Source: Rhizobium sp. Q54 (GTDB lineage Bacteria; Pseudomonadota; Alphaproteobacteria; Rhizobiales; Beijerinckiaceae). From it: 38,067 nucleotides of DNA. The stretch lies in contig CAMCUC010000026.1 of assembly GCA_945878875.1 (NCBI GenBank), positions 1 to 38,067 on the forward strand, given 5' to 3'. Shown piece after piece: positions 27,484 to 34,714 of the stretch; positions within the stretch are counted from its first letter, which is position 1, and every line of letters starts with the position of its first letter. The notes under the pieces are model-generated. The model did no database searches. It was not told the origin of the DNA and saw only the letters and a program-made list of their open reading frames with translations. The translations under genes and the position numbers were made by a program.

Positions 27484-28269
27484 CTACGCCGCCGTCCAGC
27501 CGCCATCCATCGAAATATTCGCGCCAGTAATCTGCGAAGCTGCGTCGGAGCATAGAAATAAAGCTGCGGCGGCGACCTGCTCCACGGTGACGAATTGCTT
27601 TGTTGGCTGGGCTGCAAGGAGAACTTTGTCGATCACGTCTTCACGGCTCATGTTGCGGGCCTTCATGGTGTCGGGAATTTGCCGTTCCACCAAAGGCGTC
27701 CAGACATAGCCGGGCGAGATGCAATTCACGGTGACGCCGAATGTGGCCAGTTCAAGCGCAATGGTTTTTGTGAGGCCGGCGATGCCATGCTTGGCGGCGA
27801 CATAGGCGGCTTTATAGGGCGAGGCGACCAGCGAATGGGCCGAGGCGGTGTTGATGATCCGCCCCCATTTGCGCGCCTTCATGCCAGGCGTCGCGGCGCG
27901 GATGGTGTGGAACGCGGACGACAGATTGATAGCGATGATCTGGTCCCATTTCTCGGGCGGAAAATCTTCCACCGGCGAGACGAACTGAACGCCGGCGTTG
28001 TTGATGAGCACGTCCAGCGCGCCAAACTCGGCCTCCACATGGGCGACCATCGCCGCGATCTGCTCGGGCTTGCTCATGTCGGCACCGTGATACAGACAGC
28101 GCACGTTGAACTGCGATTCTATGTCCGCCCGCGCGGCTTCAATTTCGTCCCGAGGGCCAAATCCGTTCAGGCACACGTCGACGCCCTGCGCCGCCAGCGC
28201 GCGGGCGCAGGCCAGGCCAATGCCGCTGGTGGACCCGGTGACGAGGGCTTTGCGCGATTTCAGGCTCAT
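27484..28269 (-). CDS. bdhA: D-3-hydroxybutyrate dehydrogenase
   Basis: A 261-residue classical SDR that interconverts 3-hydroxybutyrate and acetoacetate with NAD, in polyhydroxybutyrate and ketone-body metabolism. It has the cofactor motif TGSTSGIG at 10-17, NNAG near 90-93, the catalytic Ser143, Tyr156 and Lys160, and the family-specific AHSLVASPYKAAYVAAKHG and NCISPGYVWTPLVERQIPD. Length and C-terminal ITGANISMDGGWTAA are typical. The start at 28269 is supported by GGAG six bases upstream. It is divergent from zur. Some annotators use hbdH or bdh for the same enzyme. Confidence 0.93.
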   Translation of the reverse strand: MSLKSRKALVTGSTSGIGLACARALAAQGVDVCLNGFGPRDEIEAARADIESQFNVRCLYHGADMSKPEQIAAMVAHVEAEFGALDVLINNAGVQFVSPVEDFPPEKWDQIIAINLSSAFHTIRAATPGMKARKWGRIINTASAHSLVASPYKAAYVAAKHGIAGLTKTIALELATFGVTVNCISPGYVWTPLVERQIPDTMKARNMSREDVIDKVLLAAQPTKQFVTVEQVAAAALFLCSDAASQITGANISMDGGWTAA

Positions 28270-28373
28270 GGTCAGCTCCAGATATTTCAGTGCACAGGCG
28301 TTGCGCGCCGCATACGCGCAAGAAGGTGAGGTTACACCGGGCACGGCCAAAAGCGAGCTGGCCTCTCGTCGCA

Positions 28374-28403
28374 TTGGCCAGCGCGGCGCGCTCGTTCTAT
28401 AAT
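28374..28403 (+). promoter_or_regulatory. Promoter of the zur-like gene, probably leaderless
   Basis: A perfect TATAAT at 28398-28403 with TTGGCC 18 bases upstream (28374-28379). Only six bases separate TATAAT from the ATG at 28410, so the expected transcription start coincides with the start codon. No ribosome-binding sequence precedes the ATG. Confidence 0.6.
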
Positions 28404-28409
28404 CACAAT

Positions 28410-28919
28410 ATGAACGTCGTTGACCGCAAAAGCCGCAAAGCGGCCCCACAAGACCAGGGGCATAAAAGCCACCAGCATCATGACCACGCCGGTTGTGCTG
28501 GCCACGGCGCCCATGTGGAAGGGCTAAACCTGACACCGGGTCGCCAGGCCATCCTTGATCTGCTCTGCGCTGCGGCAAGGCCTCTGGGAGCCTACGACAT
28601 GATCGAACAATTGGCGTCCGCCAATGGACGGCGCCCGGCGCCTATCTCCATCTATCGGGCGCTCGATTATCTTCTGGAGCATGGGCTTGTACACCGACTC
28701 GCCACCCGCAACGCGTTCGTGGCCTGCGGACACCGGCATTCGGCCTCCGAGCCGATCTTGTTTCTGATTTGCGATTCGTGCGGAAAAGTGGACGAGGCGA
28801 CCTCGCCCGATCTTGCAGTCAGCCTTGGCGCGGCGGCAAATAGCGCGGGCTTTCACACTCGCAATTGCGTGATCGAACTGGCCGGGCGCTGCGCCGCCTG
28901 CCGCGAGCAACATTTATAA
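28410..28919 (+). CDS. zur: Fur-family zinc-type regulator (Zur-like)
   Basis: A 169-residue metalloregulator. The N-terminal tail is His-rich ([18 protein letters not shown]), followed by the winged-helix domain ([40 protein letters not shown]). A dimerisation domain follows with structural zinc cysteines Cys121/Cys124 ([10 protein letters not shown]) and Cys161/Cys164 (CAACREQHL). The CxxC arrangement and [18 protein letters not shown] favour Zur over Fur, where it would repress zinc uptake genes when zinc is bound. No znuABC genes are in the window. It appears to have a leaderless promoter, and the next gene, ispG, begins 16 bases after its stop, so the two may be co-transcribed. Confidence 0.82.
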   Translation: MNVVDRKSRKAAPQDQGHKSHQHHDHAGCAGHGAHVEGLNLTPGRQAILDLLCAAARPLGAYDMIEQLASANGRRPAPISIYRALDYLLEHGLVHRLATRNAFVACGHRHSASEPILFLICDSCGKVDEATSPDLAVSLGAAANSAGFHTRNCVIELAGRCAACREQHL

Positions 28920-28935
28920 AGGTCAGGGACCAGCC

Positions 28936-30225
28936 ATGACGATGCTTCTGCCGCCGGACGCCGGCACCGTTTCAGCCGCTCCCGCCGCTCGGGCGGTCTC
29001 CGTCGGCGTTCGCGTGGGGACGGGCGCTGGCTCCGTTCTTGTGGGTGGAGGCGCGCCCATCGTGGTGCAATCCATGACCAACACCGACACCGCCGACATT
29101 GAGGGGACCGTGCGTCAGGTGGCGGACCTCGCAAGCGCAGGCTCGGAGATCGTGCGTATCACGGTTGACCGCACCGAGGCCGCGCTCGCCGTGCCGCACA
29201 TTAAAGAGCGGCTCCTGAAAATGGGCGTCACCGCGCCGCTGGTGGGAGATTTTCACTATATCGGGCACAAGCTGCTCGCCGATCATCCCGATTGCGCGCA
29301 GGCGCTCGACAAATATCGCATCAACCCCGGCAATGTGGGTTTTCGCGAAAAGAAAGACCGGCAGTTCGGGGCCATCGTCGAGCTGGCGATCCGTCATGGC
29401 AAAGCCGTGCGCATCGGCGCCAATTGGGGCTCGCTCGATCAGGAATTGCTCACCGCGATGATGAATGAGAACGCGCTCTCGACCCGCCCGCTCGATGCGC
29501 GCGCGGTGACCCGCGAGGCTCTCGTGCACTCGGCGATATGGTCCGCGCAGCGGGCGCAGGAGATCGGACTGGCGCAGGATCGAATCATTCTGTCGGCCAA
29601 AGTCTCGGCGGTGCAGGATCTGATTGCGGTCTACCGCATGATGGCGGCGCGCTGCGATTATGCGCTTCATCTGGGCCTGACGGAAGCTGGCATGGGCTCA
29701 AAGGGCATCGTCGCCTCCTCGGCCGCCATGGGCGTGCTGCTTCAGGAAGGCATCGGCGACACGATCCGCGTATCACTGACGCCCGAGCCCGGCGGGGACC
29801 GTTCGCTTGAGGTCAAGGTCGCTCAGGAATTGTTGCAGACAATGGGCTTTCGCACGTTCACGCCGCAAGTCGCCGCCTGTCCAGGCTGCGGGCGCACGAC
29901 CTCCACCGTCTTTCAGGAACTGGCGCAGGACATTCAAGGCTGGCTGGCAAGCTCGATGCCAAAATGGCGCGAGACTTATCCGGGCGTCGAGACTTTGAAC
30001 GTCGCGGTGATGGGCTGCATCGTCAACGGACCCGGCGAATCCAAACACGCCGACATCGGCATATCCTTGCCCGGCACCGGGGAGACGCCCGCCGCGCCGG
30101 TGTTTGTGGACGGGCAAAAGTCCACGACGCTGCGCGGCCCAGCCATAGCTGCAGAGTTTAAGGTCATGGTTGCAGATTATATTGAGCGCCGGTTTGGTCG
30201 CAGCGGCGGCGGCGGGCAAACCTGA
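28936..30225 (+). CDS. ispG: 4-hydroxy-3-methylbut-2-enyl-diphosphate synthase
   Basis: A 429-residue [4Fe-4S] enzyme of the MEP isoprenoid pathway that converts MEcPP to HMBPP. The N-terminal TIM-barrel begins with [20 protein letters not shown] and contains [21 protein letters not shown] and [10 protein letters not shown]. The C-terminal iron-sulfur domain has Cys315 and Cys318 (CPGCGRT) and Cys361 ([17 protein letters not shown]), the three cluster ligands, with the conserved glutamate in NGPGE as expected fourth ligand. Length is normal for alphaproteobacteria. It lies just after zur and upstream of accA, all on the plus strand. Confidence 0.97.
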   Translation: MTMLLPPDAGTVSAAPAARAVSVGVRVGTGAGSVLVGGGAPIVVQSMTNTDTADIEGTVRQVADLASAGSEIVRITVDRTEAALAVPHIKERLLKMGVTAPLVGDFHYIGHKLLADHPDCAQALDKYRINPGNVGFREKKDRQFGAIVELAIRHGKAVRIGANWGSLDQELLTAMMNENALSTRPLDARAVTREALVHSAIWSAQRAQEIGLAQDRIILSAKVSAVQDLIAVYRMMAARCDYALHLGLTEAGMGSKGIVASSAAMGVLLQEGIGDTIRVSLTPEPGGDRSLEVKVAQELLQTMGFRTFTPQVAACPGCGRTTSTVFQELAQDIQGWLASSMPKWRETYPGVETLNVAVMGCIVNGPGESKHADIGISLPGTGETPAAPVFVDGQKSTTLRGPAIAAEFKVMVADYIERRFGRSGGGGQT

Positions 30226-30319
30226 AGCGCACAGATTGCTTTCCTTGCCTTGACTTCGCAGGCGCGAACAGCCAGTTTCCGGCTCCCGCCGGGCGCCCCG
30301 GCATACGGCGTCCAGAGTC

Positions 30320-31273
30320 ATGCGCTCTTATCTCGATTTCGAAAAACCCGTCGCCGAGCTTGAAGCCAAGGTCGAAGAATTGCGCGCTTTTGGCGAGCGT
30401 GACGGCGGCATTTCCATCAGCGACGAACTCACCCGTCTTGAGGCCAAAGCCGCCAAAGCCCTTGCTGACCTCTATGCGTCGTTGTCTCCGTGGCAGAAGA
30501 CTCTGGTCGCCCGGCATCAGGACAGGCCGCACTTCCGCAATTACGTCGAGCGCCTCATCGAAGATTTTACGCCCATCGCCGGCGACCGTAAATTCGGCGA
30601 GGACGAGGCCATCGTGACGGGGTTTGGGCGTTTGCACGGTCGCCCGATCTGCCTGATCGGGCAGGAAAAAGGCTCCGATACGCAGGGGCGCCTTAAGCAT
30701 AATTTCGGCATGGCGCGGCCCGAGGGCTATCGCAAGGCCGTGCGCGTGATGGAAATGGCCGACCGTTTCGGCCTGCCCGTCGTCTCCCTCGTTGACACCG
30801 CCGGCGCTTTTCCGGGCGTGGACGCCGAAGAGCGCGGACAGGCGGAAGCCATCGCCCGCTCAACCGATGCCTGCCTTGGACTTGGCGTTGTCAATGTGGC
30901 CGTGATCGTTGGCGAAGGCGGCTCCGGCGGCGCTGTAGCCATCGCCACCTGCAACCGCGTGCTGATGCTGGAGCATTCCATCTACACCGTAGCCTCGCCG
31001 GAAGCCTCCGCCTCGATCCTGTGGCGCGACAGCGCCCGGCGCGAGGACGCAGCCGTGGCCATGAAAATCACTGCGCAGGACCTGCTGCGATTCGGCATCA
31101 TCGACCAAATCGTTCCCGAACCCGCTGGCGGCGCCCACCGCGCCCCGCTGAAGACCATGGACGCATTGGGCGTCGCTATTTCCGCCGCCATAGCCGCTTT
31201 CGACGGTATGTCGGCTGGCGAGATTCGCGATGCCCGCGCTGCGAAGTTTCTAGGCATGGGCCGAAAAGCGTAA
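30320..31273 (+). CDS. accA: Acetyl-CoA carboxylase carboxyltransferase subunit alpha
   Basis: A 317-residue subunit that, with AccD, transfers the carboxyl group from biotin to acetyl-CoA, the first step of fatty acid synthesis. The usual opening SYLDFEKPVAELEAKVEELR is followed by the crotonase-like core: QEKGSDTQGRLKHNFGMARP, VSLVDTAGAFPGVDAEERGQ, VGEGGSGGAVAIATCNRVLM and SPEASASILWRDSARREDAA. Length and motifs are standard. It is 94 bases after ispG and probably separately expressed, but no clear promoter is seen. Confidence 0.97.
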   Translation: MRSYLDFEKPVAELEAKVEELRAFGERDGGISISDELTRLEAKAAKALADLYASLSPWQKTLVARHQDRPHFRNYVERLIEDFTPIAGDRKFGEDEAIVTGFGRLHGRPICLIGQEKGSDTQGRLKHNFGMARPEGYRKAVRVMEMADRFGLPVVSLVDTAGAFPGVDAEERGQAEAIARSTDACLGLGVVNVAVIVGEGGSGGAVAIATCNRVLMLEHSIYTVASPEASASILWRDSARREDAAVAMKITAQDLLRFGIIDQIVPEPAGGAHRAPLKTMDALGVAISAAIAAFDGMSAGEIRDARAAKFLGMGRKA

Positions 31274-31294
31274 CCTTCCCTCGTTTAACTTAGC

Positions 31295-31309
31295 CAAGCT
31301 TAAAGCTTG
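31295..31309. repeat. Short palindrome after accA, possible weak terminator
   Basis: CAAGCTT and AAGCTTG flank one base about 20 bases after the accA stop, followed by an AT-rich stretch with short T-runs (TTTT within 31320-31335). As a hairpin it is weak, so termination here is only possible. Confidence 0.35.
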
Positions 31310-31471
31310 AGTTTCAAAATTTTATTTTCTCATTTTATGGACGCGCTTGCGCCATATTAATCAGGCGTTCATTCTCATTGGCGATTGGTTGGACGTATGA
31401 ATGCGCTCGTGCGAATATAGAGGCGACTTAAGGTCGAACGTGCGTTCCAGATGGTTAAATCAGGCGGTTCC

Positions 31472-32890
31472 ATGCGGTCGATGTTTTCTGTGTCCATATC
31501 GTCGGGTCGGGAGAATTCAGGGAAGCTGCGCGCATCGGCGTTGGCGCTCGCCGCAGCCCTGAGCCTGTCGGGCTGTCAGGACACGACCACGCTGACCAGC
31601 GGACGCTCGCTGGTGCCGGTTCCCGCGCAGACGGTCAGCCTGATGGAGCAAAAAGGCTCCACCAAACAATCGCCGATGCTCATCCGCGCCTACAAAAAGG
31701 AAGCGGAGCTCGAAATCTGGAAAATGCGCGCCGACGGCACTTATGCGCACCTGAAAACCTATCCGATGTGCCGCTGGTCCGGCCAGCTTGGCCCGAAAAA
31801 GCGCGAGGGCGACCGTCAGGTTCCCGAGGGTTTCTATTCGATCACGCCGGGACAGATGAACCCGAATTCGCAATTCTATCTGGCCTTCAACGTCGGCTAT
31901 CCCAATGCGCTCGACAAGGCGCAGGGCTATACCGGCGGCGCGATCATGGTGCACGGCGCCTGCGCATCGGCTGGCTGTTTCTCGATGACCGACGAGCAAA
32001 TGTCCGAGATCTACGCCATCGCCCGCGAATCCTTCGCCGGCGGACAACGCGCGATCCAGATGCAGACGATGCCGTTTCGTATGACCGCCGAGAACCTGGC
32101 CAAGCACCGGCTTGATCCGAACATCAAATTCTGGCGCGAGATCAAGGAAGGCTACGATCATTTCGAGGTCAGCAAGCGCGAGCCCCAGGTCGCCTTCTGC
32201 GGTCGTCGCTATGTCTTCAACGCCAGCGCTGCCGACGGCGCGAAGCTCGAGGTCGGCGCTGCCTGCCCGCCCTTGCAAGAAAACGACGAACTGAAGAGCC
32301 TCGTTGCGCAAAAGCGCGCCACTGACGATTCAAAAGTGGCTGAACTGGCCGCAAGCGGCGTCAAGCCGATCAAAATTCGATATGCCGACGGCGGTCAGCA
32401 CCCCAGCTTCAACCATGTCACGATGGTCAGCCGACCCGAGGCGCTGGACAAGGGCCCGGTGGAGATCGTGCTGGACGACAAGGGACGCCCGGCGACCGCA
32501 GTAGCCGTGGCCGCCGCCAAAGCGTCGCAGCTAGCAAGCCTCGCAGCTCCAGGCCTCACAGCTCCTGTCGCCGTCAATCCTGGCGCCGTCGCCGCGAACG
32601 CTCCGCAGCCCTCAACCACGACCGCCTATGCGCCCACTGAAAAGCCGGTCGCCGCCGAGCCGTTCTACAAGCGCTGGCTGGGTATGGGATTTGGCGGAGC
32701 GGTCGCAACGACTGCGCAGCCTGCCGTAACAGCCCCCTTGCCGCCGCGCCGCGAAAGCGCGACGCCCGCTGGCCGTGATTTGAAGGTGGTCGACCCAAGG
32801 CAAAAAACCTCTGAGCTCCCGGCCCTGATCCGTGGCGCGCAGCCCGTGCTGCCGACGGTCCTGATGGCCTATTCGCCGATCAGCCAATAG
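31472..32890 (+). CDS. YafK-family L,D-transpeptidase lipoprotein
   Basis: A 472-residue predicted lipoprotein with a YkuD/YafK-like domain. The signal peptide ends in a lipobox LSLSGC (Cys about 35). The catalytic domain lies at about residues 60-205 (SPMLIRAYKKEAELEIWKMR, VPEGFYSITPGQMNPNSQFY) with the signature MVHGACASAGCFSM: His about 161 and nucleophile Cys about 169. Family members cross-link peptidoglycan or cut its links to outer-membrane proteins. The C-terminal 150 residues are Ala/Pro-rich and look disordered. The start at 31472 has AGGCGG upstream; ATGs at 31451 and 31481 are alternatives. It ends in a strong bidirectional terminator. Confidence 0.88.
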   Translation: MRSMFSVSISSGRENSGKLRASALALAAALSLSGCQDTTTLTSGRSLVPVPAQTVSLMEQKGSTKQSPMLIRAYKKEAELEIWKMRADGTYAHLKTYPMCRWSGQLGPKKREGDRQVPEGFYSITPGQMNPNSQFYLAFNVGYPNALDKAQGYTGGAIMVHGACASAGCFSMTDEQMSEIYAIARESFAGGQRAIQMQTMPFRMTAENLAKHRLDPNIKFWREIKEGYDHFEVSKREPQVAFCGRRYVFNASAADGAKLEVGAACPPLQENDELKSLVAQKRATDDSKVAELAASGVKPIKIRYADGGQHPSFNHVTMVSRPEALDKGPVEIVLDDKGRPATAVAVAAAKASQLASLAAPGLTAPVAVNPGAVAANAPQPSTTTAYAPTEKPVAAEPFYKRWLGMGFGGAVATTAQPAVTAPLPPRRESATPAGRDLKVVDPRQKTSELPALIRGAQPVLPTVLMAYSPISQ

Positions 32891-32910
32891 CCGACGCGCG
32901 AGATATCCAG

Positions 32911-32956
32911 ACGTAAAAACACCCTCCGGGTTTGCGCCCGGAGGGTGTTTTTACGT
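32911..32956. terminator. Bidirectional terminator with 20-bp perfect stem
   Basis: Arms 32911-32930 and 32937-32956 are exact reverse complements (20 bp) with a TTTGCG loop. The GC-rich upper stem (ACCCTCCGGG) is flanked by A5 on one side and T5 on the other, so it can end transcription from both the L,D-transpeptidase gene and the convergent small-protein gene. Confidence 0.95.
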
Positions 32957-32989
32957 TCGCTTCCTGATGCCTGTTTTTCACACCCCGGC

Positions 32990-33418
32990 TTAATGGCAGA
33001 CGCGCACTTTTTGGAAGCCCGTAAAGCGACCCCATTCGTCATGGACCGCACGCTTCTCCTTGTAGCACTGGACTTCAGGATAGCCGGACGCCTGATAAAA
33101 TCCGCTGTTGTAACTTTGATTCGAACGGGAATAGTGCGACTGCGCATAGGGATCGTGATAGGCGCCATAGCCGTAGGACTGATGCGAATTCCTGCGCGCG
33201 GCGGAGGCGGCGATGGCGCCAATCGCGAGGGCTCCGATGATGCCGATGGCCGCTGCGCCGCCATAATTGTTGCTGTGCTGGCGAACATGACGACGCTGGC
33301 CAGCCGAGGCGTCAAGCGTTGAGGCGGCGATGGCGCCGCCGAACGTCAGGGCGGCAAGGGCACCGGTCAAAGTTTTGCGAACCAAAAATTTTCGGGCAGA
33401 CGTGTTGCGAGCGGTCAT
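32990..33418 (-). CDS. Small secreted protein with glycine/tyrosine-rich middle
   Basis: A 142-residue protein with a Sec signal peptide (KFLVRKTLTGALAALTFGGA, cleavage near ASAG at about residue 40). A second hydrophobic glycine/alanine-rich segment (AAAIGIIGALAIGAIAASAA) is followed by a Tyr/Ser/Gln-rich stretch and a C-terminal block EVQCYKEKRAVHDEWGRFTG ending VRVCH, with two cysteines that could form a disulfide. Rhizobiales carry many proteins with this WGRF-x-G-(Y/F)-x2-VRVC ending and unknown function. GGAG six bases before the ATG supports the start. It ends at the shared terminator. Confidence 0.8.
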   Translation of the reverse strand: MTARNTSARKFLVRKTLTGALAALTFGGAIAASTLDASAGQRRHVRQHSNNYGGAAAIGIIGALAIGAIAASAARRNSHQSYGYGAYHDPYAQSHYSRSNQSYNSGFYQASGYPEVQCYKEKRAVHDEWGRFTGFQKVRVCH

Positions 33419-33495
33419 CTCTATCTCCTAGCCGGTCCTCGGGACTGGCATGAAACGGAGATTAGGGCGCGCACACTGAACACAGCATGGCGGGA

Positions 33496-33513
33496 GCGTT
33501 CAGTCGGCGTTCA
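33496..33513 (-). promoter_or_regulatory. Direct repeat with 11-bp period upstream of the small secreted protein gene
   Basis: TGAACGC occurs twice, four bases apart (period 11 bp, one helical turn), about 80-95 bases upstream of the start at 33418. Tandem sites of this spacing are typical of OmpR/PhoB-family response regulators. It also lies just beside the 3' end of the next gene, and could be chance. Confidence 0.35.
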
Positions 33514-33518
33514 TCAAT

Positions 33519-34514
33519 TCAGGGGCTGCGCATCGCCCCGGACGCTCGGCGCCCTTCACCCATCTGACCTACGACCTGAGACCCGATATCGCTGAATGAT
33601 TTATTCCCGCGCGTGTTCACAAACTCGTAGAAACTGGTCCCAAGTTTTCGCAAAAGCTTCGTTCCAACTCCCTGGGCGGGACCGTTCGAGGCATGGCTTT
33701 CGAGGAGAGTCTTGAGGCTCTCTGCGTGCGCCCTGTTTTCGAGAACCTCTGATCTTGCAGATCCGTCCGCAACAAAGAATACGCCAGTCGAGCCTTTTGA
33801 TCTCTCCATTGTGAGATCGTGCTCCTTCAATCCAGCCAAAGCGGCGACGGCGCGCAACGTCGAGGGCGAATAATTGAAGATATGACCGTAGTGAAACAAG
33901 CCGCCCTTCGATTTGGTCATGCAATACGATTCGATGTTGGGCACCTCCACGTAAAGGACGCCGCCCGGTTTGAGCCAGTTTGAAATCATGCTCAGATATT
34001 TGATCGGATCGTTCAAATGCTCGAGGACATGGTTGAGTCGAATAAGATCGAAGGAAGCCTGATTGAAAAGCGAGCTCTCGATCGCCGACGTCTGCACATC
34101 CAGTCCATATTCCTCGCGGCAAAATCGGGAATAGCCCTCGTTAGGTTCGAGGCCGACCCCCGACTTGCCGATCGCCCTAACCAGAAACAGGAATTCTCCG
34201 GAGCCGGCGCCGACGTCGAGGACGCTTTGCGCAGGCGCGATGACGTCGGCGAACTCATCAATGTGAGCCGCGGCCCGGCGAAAATTTCTGAAAGCCTGCC
34301 GCTTGCGGGGAATCGACGCGCCTTTGTAGACGACGCGGTAATCGGTGGAATAAAACGTCGATAATTCGGCGTCGGTCGGGATCGGATCGTTTCGAATAAG
34401 CCCCGTCTGCAAGTTCAAAACCGTTCGCAAAGGTTTCCCCTTGCGGTCCTTGTTTGATACTTCGATCAAATCTGAGGGGCCGCCGATGAGCCATTGCGTG
34501 ATCGTCTGCGACAT
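33519..34514 (-). CDS. Class I SAM-dependent methyltransferase
   Basis: A 331-residue methyltransferase. The SAM-binding core is VLDVGAGSGEFLFLVRAIGK (about residues 99-118), then GLEPNEGYSRFCREEYGLDV, LIRLNHVLEHLNDPIKYLSM and WLKPGGVLYVEVPNIESYCM. This is the Methyltransf_23 pattern often found on polysaccharide or glycolipid biosynthesis enzymes. The N-terminal 80 residues (GLIRNDPIPTDAELSTFYST) match the domain that precedes this core in such proteins, though the usual N-terminal zinc-finger-like cysteines are absent. The start at 34514 is chosen because GGTGA and GAG precede it. It is isolated between core genes; its substrate is unknown. Confidence 0.82.
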   Translation of the reverse strand: MSQTITQWLIGGPSDLIEVSNKDRKGKPLRTVLNLQTGLIRNDPIPTDAELSTFYSTDYRVVYKGASIPRKRQAFRNFRRAAAHIDEFADVIAPAQSVLDVGAGSGEFLFLVRAIGKSGVGLEPNEGYSRFCREEYGLDVQTSAIESSLFNQASFDLIRLNHVLEHLNDPIKYLSMISNWLKPGGVLYVEVPNIESYCMTKSKGGLFHYGHIFNYSPSTLRAVAALAGLKEHDLTMERSKGSTGVFFVADGSARSEVLENRAHAESLKTLLESHASNGPAQGVGTKLLRKLGTSFYEFVNTRGNKSFSDIGSQVVGQMGEGRRASGAMRSP

Positions 34515-34642
34515 CTCGTTCACCGAATTAACCAAGACAGAAATTGAATACAGCAAAAAACGTAAATATTTGTAATACTTGTTTTTTATAAGTAAGCGCC
34601 TCTAGTCCCAACGCGTTGTCGCGAAACGCCATGCAGATATAA

Positions 34643-34669
34643 GGCGCTCTGTTTCATCACTGGAGCGCC
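34643..34669. repeat. Inverted repeat between secA and the methyltransferase gene
   Basis: GGCGCTC and GAGCGCC are separated by 13 bases, about 45-70 bases beyond the secA stop. It lacks a T-run, so it is at most a processing or rho-assisted end. The region around 34555-34600 is AT-rich and may hold the methyltransferase promoter. Confidence 0.35.
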
Positions 34670-34714
34670 CCAGGTAACCTCTTGGAGCGTTTTTGCTGAA
34701 GCGCGCCTGAAACC

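Noticed and set aside
28395..28415. GTTC-TATAATCACAATAT-GAAC as a possible Zur box
   Set aside because: Only the outer four bases are symmetrical and it does not match a Zur or Fur consensus I can state; kept as promoter only.
30360..30617. Alternative-frame open frames inside accA, ispG and secA
   Set aside because: These are long only because of high-G+C codon structure; the sense-strand proteins are clear conserved enzymes.
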